A DNA stretch of 64,000 nt from assembly GCA_018268415.1 (NCBI GenBank), contig JAFDWO010000141.1, positions 1 to 64,000 on the forward strand, read 5' to 3'. Below, piece by piece: positions 1-7,647 of this stretch. Below the pieces are notes generated by a model. It saw only the letters and a program-made list of their open reading frames with translations, made no database searches and was not told the origin of the DNA. The translations under genes and the position numbers were made by a program. The first letter of the stretch is position 1, and each line of letters begins with the position of its first letter. The stretch comes from Actinomycetota bacterium (GTDB lineage: Bacteria > Actinomycetota > Thermoleophilia > Solirubrobacterales > 70-9).

Positions 1-24
1 CGTGTTGTCCAACGCTCACGGACG

Positions 25-70
25 CGTTCCGTACTTTGACCCTGCCATGGCAGGGTCAAAGTACGGAACG
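25..70. repeat. Perfect 46-bp palindrome
   Basis: Every base from 25 to 47 pairs with its partner from 70 down to 48, with no central loop (centre CCATGG). In RNA it would form a very stable hairpin. It could be a transcription terminator for genes outside the window or a cruciform-forming repeat. There is no T-run after it. Confidence 0.85.
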
Positions 71-72
71 TG

Positions 73-101
73 TTCCCGGGCCCTCCTTTCGGGCCCGGGA
101 A
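73..101. terminator. GC-rich hairpin, possible terminator
   Basis: An 11-bp perfect stem (73-83 with 91-101, TTCCCGGGCCC) has a 7-nt loop and begins three bases after the 46-bp palindrome. Role as terminator is inferred from stability only. Confidence 0.5.
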
Positions 102-276
102 GGGACCGAAGGCTCCCGGGAGGGTGACGTTCCCGGCGTCTTAGTCACCGATCGGGGCGGGGTGTGGCCTCTCCCGCACGGACCCGTCACGTAAGTCCTA
201 CTTCGTGACGTCCCTGTGTCGTCCTTTTCACGACCCCCTCCCGTCCCTGTGCCCGCCTTCCCCCCGACCCCCTCCC

Positions 277-334
277 GTCCCGGGCGCCTCATGGCGCTCA
301 CAGCCTGCCAGGAGCGCCATGAGGCGCCCGGGAC
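277..334. repeat. 22-bp hairpin, GGGCGCCTCATGGCGC family
   Basis: Arms 277-298 and 313-334 pair perfectly over 22 bp around a 14-nt loop. The core GGGCGCCTCATGGCGC occurs again as a hairpin at 48509-48560, so it belongs to a dispersed intergenic repeat family and is not a gene-specific structure. Confidence 0.75.
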
Positions 335-537
335 CATCTCGGACGGGTGGGGAGGCCGGGGGGTCGGGCGGCATTTCGGACGGGCGCACGGGCTGGGTCG
401 GGCGGCATCTCGGACGGGTGCAGGGGCCCAAGGTCGGGACGCATCTCAGACGACCGCGGGGGTCGGGGTCGGGAACGCATCGCGATCCCGACACGCACCT
501 CGGACCCCCCAACGCACCTCGGACGGCCGCTGCGGCC
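335..537. repeat. Degenerate tandem repeats, core CAYCTCGGACGG
   Basis: Copies of a CATCTCGGACGG-like core start at about 335, 372, 406, 442, 478, 496 and 515, spaced 34-37 nt and then 18-19 nt. Between them lie G-rich spacers such as GGTCGGGCGG. Inverted copies of the same core occur at 48391-48402 and about 48441. No protein-like reading is conserved between units. Confidence 0.65.
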
Positions 538-574
538 GCCGAACGTCGCCGCGGACGCCCGTCGAATCAGCCGC

Positions 575-1486
575 CTACCCTCTACTGCCCGCCGGTACCG
601 CGAACGGCAGGCCCATCTGGACGAAGTCGTCCGGGGTCATGTGCGGGCCCCAGAGGCTGATCCACTTGTTGCTCGGATCGTCCATGTCCCAGTGGGTCGG
701 CACGTGGTGCTCGTCGTCGAAGATCTGTTCCATGTCGCTGTAGTACTCGATCACGAGCCCGGTCGGGTCCTGGAAATAGGTCGCGATATTGCGGCCGATG
801 CCGTGGCGCAGGGGCCCCCAGATGACGGCGCCGCCGCGGTGGTCGATCAGGTCGGCGAGCTGCCCGAGCTCGATCGCCGAGGCGACCTCCCAGGCGATGT
901 GGTGAAGCTGGCCCGGGCCGGGGAAGACCCCGACCCCGTGGTGATCGGGGTTGCAGCGCAGGAACTGGCCCTCCGGGCCGGCGTAGTCGGAGACGCGGAA
1001 GTCGAGCACCTCGACCAGCATCTTCTGCATCGTCCCCGGGTCCTCGGCGAAGAAGTTCGCGTGGCCGAGGCGTTTGGGCGGCACGCCGAGGCGCGGCTGC
1101 CCGGGGTCGGGCTCGACCCGGTCCATCTCCGAGTAGATCTCGAAGACCGCGCCTTCGGGGCCGGCGAAGGCGAAGCCGTCGGAGACCGCCGGCCCCTCGG
1201 GGCCATCGCGGACGACCTCGAAACCGGCGGCGAGGACCCGCTCACGCACCTGCGCGACCGCGTCGCCGTCGGGGGCGCGGAGGCCGAGATGCTCGAGTGC
1301 GTCACTCTCTCCCTTGACGTAGTGGAGGCTGTGGTGATGGTGGTCGCAGGTGAGCCAGATCGCATCGGCGTCCCGCTCGGTGACCCGCAGGCCCATCACG
1401 TTGGTCGCCACCTCTTCGGCCGCGTCGAGATCGCGCGTGCGGACCGAGGCGTGGCCGACCTCGTTGATCAGCGGGCGGGCGCTCAT
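575..1486 (-). CDS. VOC-family extradiol ring-cleavage dioxygenase
   Basis: A 303-residue two-domain VOC protein of the catechol 2,3-dioxygenase type, expected to open a vicinal-diol aromatic ring with Fe(II) and O2. The C-terminal module keeps the 2-His-1-Glu metal triad: His in RLGHANFF, His in LHHIAWEV and Glu in GLVIEYYSD. The ATG at 1486 was chosen because it overlaps the TGA of the upstream hydrolase gene (ATGA), implying coupled translation. That partner is a fumarylacetoacetate-hydrolase-family enzyme, which classically acts after meta-cleavage. Substrate is unknown. It is probably cytoplasmic. Confidence 0.9.
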   Translation of the reverse strand: MSARPLINEVGHASVRTRDLDAAEEVATNVMGLRVTERDADAIWLTCDHHHHSLHYVKGESDALEHLGLRAPDGDAVAQVRERVLAAGFEVVRDGPEGPAVSDGFAFAGPEGAVFEIYSEMDRVEPDPGQPRLGVPPKRLGHANFFAEDPGTMQKMLVEVLDFRVSDYAGPEGQFLRCNPDHHGVGVFPGPGQLHHIAWEVASAIELGQLADLIDHRGGAVIWGPLRHGIGRNIATYFQDPTGLVIEYYSDMEQIFDDEHHVPTHWDMDDPSNKWISLWGPHMTPDDFVQMGLPFAVPAGSRG

Positions 1487-2331
1487 GCAGACACCTTCTC
1501 GCGAGTCGCGGCGGCTACGCAACGGGTGGTCTGCGAACCGATCCCCTCGATCGAGCACTCGATGACGTCACCGTCGGCGAGGTAGACCGGCGGGGTGCGG
1601 ACGTGGCCGACCCCGGCCATCGTCCCGGTGGCGATCAGGTCGCCGGGGACGAGGGTGATGATCTCCGAGATGTAGGAGAGAAGCTCCGCCACTCCGAACA
1701 CCAGCTGGTCGGTCGACGACTCCTGCATCGTCTCGCCGTTGACGGTCAGCTTCATCGCCAGGCCCGCGGTCGGGTCGATCTCGTCGGGAGTGACGAGGAA
1801 GGGGCCGACGGGGGTGGAGGCCTCGAAGGTCTTGCCCGCCAGGTACTGCGAGGTGCGGGTCTGCCAGTCACGCATCGAGATGTCGTCGACGATCGTGTAG
1901 CCGGCGACGCCCGCCAGGGCCTCCTCGGGGGACGCGTGACGGATCGGCGAGCCGACGACGACGCCGAGCTCGAGCTCCCAGTCGACCCAATCGGTGACCT
2001 CCGGGTCGGGCAGGACCAGCTCGTCGCCGGGCCCGATCAGTGCGCGGTGGAACATCGCGAAGAGCGTCGGGTGATCGAGCACGGGAAGGTTCGCCTCGGC
2101 GGCGTGATCGGCGTAGTTGAGCCCGACGCAGAAGATCTTCTCCGGGCGCGGCACGAGTGGCGCGAAATCGGCGCCCGCAAGCGCGACCCGCTCGTCGCCC
2201 GCGGCGTCCCTCCAGCCCTCGCCGGACGCGAGCAGGGCGCCGACGTCGGCCTGCGGCAGGAGCACCAGCTCCTCGCCCTCGACCCTGGCGGCCCTGGTGC
2301 CGTCAGTGGTCCTGATCGTGGTGAAGCGCAT
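1483..2331 (-). CDS. Fumarylacetoacetate hydrolase (FAH) family protein
   Basis: 282 residues, FAH fold, related to acylpyruvate hydrolases and 2-hydroxyhepta-2,4-diene-1,7-dioate isomerases that process ring-cleavage products. The divalent-metal ligands are visible as ELE in DWELELGVVVG and the Asp in VDDISMRD, followed by Lys in AGKTFE. The start is the ATG at 2331, preceded at a good distance by GGGAGGA; a TTG 12 bases further upstream lacks a ribosome site. First gene of a two-gene unit with the extradiol dioxygenase, and divergent from a second FAH gene at 2406. Exact reaction cannot be assigned. Confidence 0.9.
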   Translation of the reverse strand: MRFTTIRTTDGTRAARVEGEELVLLPQADVGALLASGEGWRDAAGDERVALAGADFAPLVPRPEKIFCVGLNYADHAAEANLPVLDHPTLFAMFHRALIGPGDELVLPDPEVTDWVDWELELGVVVGSPIRHASPEEALAGVAGYTIVDDISMRDWQTRTSQYLAGKTFEASTPVGPFLVTPDEIDPTAGLAMKLTVNGETMQESSTDQLVFGVAELLSYISEIITLVPGDLIATGTMAGVGHVRTPPVYLADGDVIECSIEGIGSQTTRCVAAATREKVSA

Positions 2332-2343
2332 ACATCCTCCCAA

Positions 2344-2405
2344 TCCGAGTAGCGGTCCAGTAGTGCATATTATATTATCTCGCAGAATTCGAGAGGAGGA
2401 GAAGC
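2344..2405. promoter_or_regulatory. AT-rich divergent promoter region
   Basis: The 62 bp between two divergent FAH genes contain an unusually AT-rich block (ATATTATATTATCT) in otherwise GC-rich DNA, consistent with back-to-back promoters. I cannot assign -35 and -10 boxes with confidence. The + strand gene has GAGGAGAAGC before its GTG. Confidence 0.45.
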
Positions 2406-3392
2406 GTGAAGCTGATTACGTTCGCCGTCGCACGGCCGGAGGGGCCGATGGTCAGAGCCGGTGTCCAGGAGGGCGACAAGGTCGTCGACATCGACGCCGC
2501 GATCACCGCGCGCGGCGGTAGCCCGGTCGCCGGCGGGACGCCGGGCGGCGACTCGCAGCTGCTGACCCTGCTGCGCGGGGAAGAGCCGGCGCTCGAGGCC
2601 ACCCGCGAGGCGGTAGCCGCGACGCTCGCCGCGGGCGAGGAGCGCAACGGCGACGAGCTGCTGGTCCGTCCCCTCGACTCGGTGCAGCTGCTGGCGCCGC
2701 TGCCGCGCCCGAACAGCCTGCGCGACTACATGGTCGTCCGCGAGCACGTCGAGGGGGCGCTCGGCCGGGTGCCGGAGGAATGGGAGAACATCCCCTCCCA
2801 CTGGAAGGCGAACGTCGACGAGGTCTACGGCCCCGACGACACCATCCCCTGGCCCGCCTACACCGACAAGCTCGACTACGAGCTCGAGATCGCCGCGGTG
2901 ATCGGCGCCGCCGCCTACCGCGTGAAGCGCGAGGACGCGCCGAAGCACATCGTCGGCTACACGCTCTACAACGACTGGAGCGCCCGCGACATCCAGATGC
3001 GGGAAATGAAGGTCGGCAACGGTCCCGGCATCTCGAAGGACTTCGGCATGTCGCTCGGCCCCTGCATCGCCACCGCGGACGAGTTCGACCGCGGCGCGGC
3101 GCGGTTGACGGCGCGGATCGATGGCGAGGTCTGGTCGTCCGGCACGCTCGGCGAGATGCACTTCGACTTCGAGGAAATCATCGAGTGGACGACGCAGGAG
3201 ATGACCCTGAGGCCCGGTGACCTGCTCGGCAGCGGCACGATCGCCAAAGGCTGCGGCATCGAGCTCGATCGCTGGATCGAGCAGGGAGCCCTGGTCGAAC
3301 TCGAGGCCGACGGGATCGGCGTGCTGCGCAACCGGGTCGGGCGGAAAGGCGCCGGTCCGCAGCGCGTGGTCGAGCAGCCCGTCCCGGCCTGA
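2406..3392 (+). CDS. FAH-family hydrolase/isomerase (fumarylacetoacetase-like)
   Basis: 328 residues, longer than its neighbour because of an N-terminal domain of about 100 residues before the catalytic FAH fold. Metal-binding residues are seen as Glu-x-Glu in DYELEIAAVIG and Asp in YNDWSARD; KDFGMSLGP supplies the conserved lysine. GTG start at 2406 with GGAGGAG just upstream. It leads a two-gene + strand unit with an enoyl-CoA-hydratase homologue. Likely hydrolyses or isomerises an acylpyruvate-like ring-fission product; the substrate is not deducible. Two dissimilar FAH enzymes side by side suggest sequential isomerase and hydrolase steps (inference). Confidence 0.9.
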   Translation: MKLITFAVARPEGPMVRAGVQEGDKVVDIDAAITARGGSPVAGGTPGGDSQLLTLLRGEEPALEATREAVAATLAAGEERNGDELLVRPLDSVQLLAPLPRPNSLRDYMVVREHVEGALGRVPEEWENIPSHWKANVDEVYGPDDTIPWPAYTDKLDYELEIAAVIGAAAYRVKREDAPKHIVGYTLYNDWSARDIQMREMKVGNGPGISKDFGMSLGPCIATADEFDRGAARLTARIDGEVWSSGTLGEMHFDFEEIIEWTTQEMTLRPGDLLGSGTIAKGCGIELDRWIEQGALVELEADGIGVLRNRVGRKGAGPQRVVEQPVPA

Positions 3393-3426
3393 TCGCAAGG
3401 CAAAGAAAGGCGAGAGGAAACGCGAG

Positions 3427-4221
3427 ATGCAATACGAGGACTACGAGTTCCTGCAGGTCGAGCCGGGCGAGGACCGGATCCTGCGGATCACGATGAACCG
3501 GCCGGACAAGCTGAACGCGGCCGGCGAGAAGGGCCACGGTGAGCAGGGGCGGATCTGGAAGGACTTCGACCGCGATCCCGACATGAACGTCGCCCTGATC
3601 ACCGGCGCCGGCCGTGCCTTCGCCGCGGGCGGCGACATCGAGAAGGGTCTCGGCCCGCTGACCACCGACATTCGCGATGGCGGCGCCCTGGTCCGCAACA
3701 TGGTCAACTGCCGCAAGCCGATCATCTCGGCGATCAACGGCGCCGCGGTCGGCGGCGGCCTCGCGGTCGCCCTCCTGGCGGACATCAGCATCGCCAGCGA
3801 GAAGGCCGTGCTGATCGACGGCCACACCAAGATCGGCCTCGTCGCCGGTGACCACGCTGCGCTGGTCTGGCCGCTGGCGATGGGGATGGCGCGCGCCAAG
3901 TACCACCTGCTGATGTGCGACCGGATCGACGGCAGGGAAGCCGAGGCGCTCGGGCTGGTCTCCAGATGCGTCCCGCACGAGGAGCTGATGGAGACGGCCG
4001 AGGCCGTCGCGCAGAAGCTCGCCACCGGGCCGCAGTTCGCCCTCCAGGGCACCAAGGTCGCGCTCAACGGCTGGTACACCGAGCACATGTCGATCTTCGA
4101 GCATTCGCTCTACGCCGAGGCCCTGAGCGCCACCCTGCCCGACTCCGTGAACGGCAAAGCCGCCGTGCTCCGAGGCGAGGAAGCGGACTTCGCGCCGGTC
4201 GACGATTCCTACCTGTTCTAG
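3427..4221 (+). CDS. Enoyl-CoA hydratase/isomerase family protein
   Basis: 264 residues with the crotonase fold. The oxyanion-hole segments are recognisable (FAAGGDI and NGAAVGGG). The usual catalytic glutamates are not in place: the GGGxE position reads GGGLA, and the PEIG motif is replaced by TKIG. Hydratase activity is therefore doubtful, and a hydrolase, isomerase or C-C lyase role in the superfamily is possible. ATG at 3427 follows GAGAGGAAA and lies 34 bases after the FAH gene, so the two are probably cotranscribed. It ends six bases before the convergent SDR gene. Confidence 0.85.
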   Translation: MQYEDYEFLQVEPGEDRILRITMNRPDKLNAAGEKGHGEQGRIWKDFDRDPDMNVALITGAGRAFAAGGDIEKGLGPLTTDIRDGGALVRNMVNCRKPIISAINGAAVGGGLAVALLADISIASEKAVLIDGHTKIGLVAGDHAALVWPLAMGMARAKYHLLMCDRIDGREAEALGLVSRCVPHEELMETAEAVAQKLATGPQFALQGTKVALNGWYTEHMSIFEHSLYAEALSATLPDSVNGKAAVLRGEEADFAPVDDSYLF

Positions 4222-4227
4222 CGCGAC

Positions 4228-4992
4228 CTACCAGGCCGTCCAGCCGCGGTCGACCGTGAGGATGTGGCCGGTGACCGCCTTCGCCAGCGGCGAGGCGAGG
4301 TAGACGACCGCGGCGGCGACGTCGTCGAGATCCGCCACCTCGCCGCCGGGGATCCGGCGCTCGACCTCGCGCGCGAACTCCGGGTCGTCGAGGAAGGGCG
4401 CCGTCAGCGGCGTGCGGACGAAGGTGGGGGCGACGCTGTTGACCGTGATCCCCTGCGGCGCCCACTCGACGGCCAGCGCCTTGGTCAGCCCGTTGACCGC
4501 GTGCTTGGTCGCGCAGTAGGCGGCGCGGCCGGGATAACCGACGGCGCCCATCTGCGAGGACATGGTGACGATCCGGCCGCCTTCGCCGCGGGCGAGGAGG
4601 CGGCGGCCGACGGCCTGGCAGGCGGTGAAGGTCGCGCGCAGGTTGATGTCGACCAGGGCATCGAAGTCGGCGAGCGCGTAGTCGACGGTCGGCCCGACGC
4701 GGTTCAGGCCCGCCGCGGTGACGAGGATGTCCAACGGCGCGTCGGCCTCGGCGGCCGCGACCACCGCCTCGACCGCCCCCGGGTCGGTGCCGTCGGCCGG
4801 GCGGACGAAGGCGACGCCGCCCGCGGCCTCGATCTCCGCGGCCGCCGCCTTCAGCTCGGTGGGGGTGCGGGAGACCAGCGTCACCGCGGCGCCGGCCTGC
4901 GCCAGGGCGAGCGCCGAGGCGCGGCCGAGGCCGCGGCCGGCGCCGGTGACGAGGGCGTGGCGCCCGTCGAGCCGGTGGTCGTGCAGCGCCAT
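4228..4992 (-). CDS. Short-chain dehydrogenase/reductase (SDR)
   Basis: 254 residues, classical SDR. The NAD(P)-binding motif TGAGRGLG is at residues 16-23 and the catalytic residues are Ser146, Tyr159 and Lys163 (YCATK). It should oxidise or reduce a hydroxyl/keto group of a pathway intermediate. Last gene of a six-gene minus-strand unit that starts with the dioxygenase at 10232-11167; it lies 12 bases behind the zinc alcohol dehydrogenase. Substrate unknown. Confidence 0.9.
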   Translation of the reverse strand: MALHDHRLDGRHALVTGAGRGLGRASALALAQAGAAVTLVSRTPTELKAAAAEIEAAGGVAFVRPADGTDPGAVEAVVAAAEADAPLDILVTAAGLNRVGPTVDYALADFDALVDINLRATFTACQAVGRRLLARGEGGRIVTMSSQMGAVGYPGRAAYCATKHAVNGLTKALAVEWAPQGITVNSVAPTFVRTPLTAPFLDDPEFAREVERRIPGGEVADLDDVAAAVVYLASPLAKAVTGHILTVDRGWTAW

Positions 4993-5004
4993 CGTCGCGC
5001 CGCC

Positions 5005-6102
5005 CTACCCGGCGGTGGGGAAGACGGCCGCCCGGGTGACCTTGCGACCGGCGGAGTCGGCGATCGCCTCCTCGACCTGGTCGAGGTCGTAGTGCCCGTC
5101 GATCATCAGGTGGAGGGGGAGCCGGTCGACGTTGCGCGCGAGGAACTCCAGCGATTCGCGCAGGTGCCGCGGTTCGTAACGGACCGCGGTGACGACGGTG
5201 ATCCCGCGCCGCGCCATCCCGCCGAGGTCGAAGGTCGCCTCGGCGCCGGTCAGCACCAGGCCGACCTCGGCCAGGCGCCCGCCCGCGCGCAGCATCTCGA
5301 TCCCTTCGCCGAACGCCGCCGGCGCCCCGGTGACGTCGATCGCCGCGTCGGCTCCCTCGCCGGCGGTCAGCTCGCGCACGGTGGCGATCCGCGCCCCCGG
5401 CGTGGCGAGGTCGCCGATGTCGATCGTGTGGTCGGCGCCGAATTCGATCGCCCGCTCGAGCCGCGCGGCGACCGCGTCGACGGCGATCACGCGGACGCCG
5501 CGCTCCTTGGCGAGCGCGACCGAGTAGAGGCCGAGGCCGCCGCACCCTTGGACGACCAGGGTCTCGCCGGCCTTCAACGCCAGCCGCTCGAGCCCGTTCA
5601 CCACCTGCGCCAGGGCGCAGTTGGCGCTCGCGGCGACCGCGGGCGGGACGTTCTCGGGCAGCTTGAAGACCCACTGGCGGGGGTCGACGACGTAGTGGCT
5701 CGCCATCGTCCCGAAGAAGTGCGGCTCCCTTTCCGGGTCCGAGAGCCAGCCGTCCAGCGCGTGCGTGCAGAGGGCGAATTCGCCGCGGCCGCAGGCCGGG
5801 CAGGAGCGGCAGGCGCGGAAGTAGGTGACCGAGACGGCATCGCCGACGGCGAGCGGGGTCCCGGCCGTGTCGGCGCTTACCCCGGCGCCCAGCTCGGCCA
5901 CGCGACCGACGATCTCGTGTCCGAGGGAGACCGACTTGAGGACCGGATGGCGCCCCTCGAAGATGTGGATCTCCGACCCGCAGACGCCGGCGACGAGGGT
6001 CTCCAACAGCAGGCCTCCCGCCGGTGCGGTCGGCAGGTCGTACTCCCGGTATTCGACCTCCCCGGGGCTTGGCATGTAGGCGAGGGTTCCTCTGCGCGGC
6101 AT
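5005..6102 (-). CDS. Zinc-dependent alcohol dehydrogenase (MDR superfamily)
   Basis: 365 residues. The catalytic zinc site is seen as Cys41 (VCGSEIH) and His62-Glu63 (GHE). The structural zinc cysteines are all present at 98, 101, 104 and 112. The nucleotide-binding glycine motif is GCGGLG. It likely oxidises an alcohol that the adjacent aldehyde dehydrogenase then converts to an acid. It lies 34 bases after that gene and 12 before the SDR. Confidence 0.9.
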   Translation of the reverse strand: MPRRGTLAYMPSPGEVEYREYDLPTAPAGGLLLETLVAGVCGSEIHIFEGRHPVLKSVSLGHEIVGRVAELGAGVSADTAGTPLAVGDAVSVTYFRACRSCPACGRGEFALCTHALDGWLSDPEREPHFFGTMASHYVVDPRQWVFKLPENVPPAVAASANCALAQVVNGLERLALKAGETLVVQGCGGLGLYSVALAKERGVRVIAVDAVAARLERAIEFGADHTIDIGDLATPGARIATVRELTAGEGADAAIDVTGAPAAFGEGIEMLRAGGRLAEVGLVLTGAEATFDLGGMARRGITVVTAVRYEPRHLRESLEFLARNVDRLPLHLMIDGHYDLDQVEEAIADSAGRKVTRAAVFPTAG

Positions 6103-6136
6103 CCGATTCTCCTTGCTGGTTCTGGTGCTGGGGCCG

Positions 6137-7636
6137 CTATCCGAGCTTGAACGGATCGCGGGTCTGGCCCTCGGTCTCGATCCAGACCGACTTCGTCTCC
6201 AGGTATTCCTCCAGGCCGCGCCTGCCGCTCTCGCGGCCGTAGCCGCTCGACTTGAAGCCGCCGAAGGGGACGTTGGGGCTGATCACGCGGTAGGCGTTGA
6301 TCCAGACGGTGCCGGCGCGGACATCGCGCGACACCCGCATCGCGCGGCGGACGTCGGCGGTCCAGACGCCGCAGGCGAGGCCATAATCGACTTCGTTCGC
6401 GAGCCGGATCGCGTCGGCCTCGTCGTCGAAGGGGATCACGCAGGCGACCGGGCCGAAGATCTCCTCCGTCGCCACCGCCGCATCGAGCGGCACCTGAGTG
6501 AGGACCGTCGGTTCGACGAAGAGCCCGTCGGCCAGCCGCGCCTCGGTCGGGCGCCCGCCGCCCGCCTGCACGACCGCCCCGGCGGCGACGCCGCCGTCGA
6601 TGTGGGCAAGCACCTTGTCGAGGTGGGCGGCGAAGGCGACCGGGCCCATCTCGGTGTCGCCCGCGAGCGGATCGCCGAGCCGGATGCGGCCGGCGCGCTC
6701 GACCAGGGCGGCGACGACCTCGTCGTGCAGCTCGCGCTGGACGAGGACCCGGGAGCCGGCCAGGCAGGTCTGGCCGGTGGCGGCGAAGATCCCGGCGACG
6801 ATCCCGTTGGTGGCCGCCTCCAGGTCGGCGTCGGCGAAGACGATGTTGGCCGACTTGCCGCCCAGCTCGAGCGAGGTCTTGGCGAGGTGGGTCGCCGCCG
6901 CCTGGGCGACCAGGCTGCCGGTCGCGGTCGAGCCGGTGAAGGCCATCTTGTCGATGCCCGGATGCCGCGACAGCGCCTGGCCGACGGTCGGGCCGTCGCC
7001 GGTGACGACGTTGAAGGTTCCGGCGGGGAAGCCTGCCCGGTCGAAGAGCTCGGCGAAGGCGAGGGTCGACGCGGAGGTCTGCTCGGCCGGCTTGACCACG
7101 AAGGTGCAGCCGGCGGCGAGGGCGGGGGCGAGCTTGTAGAAGAGCAGCAGCAGCGGCGAGTTCCAGGCGGTGATCGCGCCGATCACGCCGACCGGCTCGT
7201 TCACCGTGTAGACGAGGAAGTTCGGCTTCTCGGTCGGGATCACCTCGCCGCCCACCTTGTCCGCCCAGCCGGCGAAGTACTCGAGCCAGTCCGGCAGCAA
7301 CGCCACCTGGCCGCTCATCTCGCGCAGGAGCTTGCCGTTGTCGAGCGTCTCGATCTCGCCGAGGCGATCCTGCTCGGCGCGGATCAGGCTCGCCAGCTCC
7401 CGCATCAGCCGGGCCCGCTCGAGCCCGGTCATCCGCGGCCAGGGCCCCTTGTCGAAGGCGGTCCGGGCGGCGGCGACGGCGCGGTCGACGTCGCTTGCCG
7501 AGGCGTTCGCGATCGCGGCCCAGGCCGCGCCGGTGAAGGGGTTGATCGACTCGAAGGTCCCCTCCGAGGCGTCCTTCCAGGCGCCGCCGATGTAGAGCTT
7601 GGCGGGGACGGTGTGGGTGTCGAGTTCGGTGCTCAT
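6137..7636 (-). CDS. Aldehyde dehydrogenase, NAD(P)-dependent
   Basis: 499 residues, full-length ALDH. The general-base Glu is in LELGGKS and the nucleophilic Cys in GQTCLAG; the C-terminal motif PFGGFKSSGYGRE is also present. ATG at 7636 follows AAGGAAAGG, which overlaps the stop codon of the upstream CoA-transferase gene, so reading frames with a longer N-terminus are not needed. Probably oxidises a semialdehyde or aromatic aldehyde of the pathway. Located between the CoA-transferase and the alcohol dehydrogenase in one unit. Confidence 0.93.
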   Translation of the reverse strand: MSTELDTHTVPAKLYIGGAWKDASEGTFESINPFTGAAWAAIANASASDVDRAVAAARTAFDKGPWPRMTGLERARLMRELASLIRAEQDRLGEIETLDNGKLLREMSGQVALLPDWLEYFAGWADKVGGEVIPTEKPNFLVYTVNEPVGVIGAITAWNSPLLLLFYKLAPALAAGCTFVVKPAEQTSASTLAFAELFDRAGFPAGTFNVVTGDGPTVGQALSRHPGIDKMAFTGSTATGSLVAQAAATHLAKTSLELGGKSANIVFADADLEAATNGIVAGIFAATGQTCLAGSRVLVQRELHDEVVAALVERAGRIRLGDPLAGDTEMGPVAFAAHLDKVLAHIDGGVAAGAVVQAGGGRPTEARLADGLFVEPTVLTQVPLDAAVATEEIFGPVACVIPFDDEADAIRLANEVDYGLACGVWTADVRRAMRVSRDVRAGTVWINAYRVISPNVPFGGFKSSGYGRESGRRGLEEYLETKSVWIETEGQTRDPFKLG

Positions 7637-7647
7637 CAGGCCTTTCC

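Larger units (their letters stand above)
1..574. other. Non-coding region with palindromes and degenerate repeats
   Basis: I see no credible gene here: reading frames on both strands lack start sites, domains and the normal codon pattern. The stretch holds a perfect 46-bp palindrome, two strong hairpins and an array of roughly 36-bp repeats with a CAYCTCGGACGG-like core, each listed separately. Segment 190-300 is similar, in inverted orientation, to 48540-48740, so this is dispersed intergenic repeat DNA. The gene that follows is transcribed towards this region from the right, so some hairpins may act as its terminators. Confidence 0.75.

Noticed and set aside
347-1585. Long open frame on the + strand opposite the dioxygenase and FAH genes
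   Set aside because: It is antisense to two genes with clear metal-site motifs, is rich in Arg/Gly/Ala/Asp without domains, and such frames arise everywhere in GC-rich DNA with G/C third positions.
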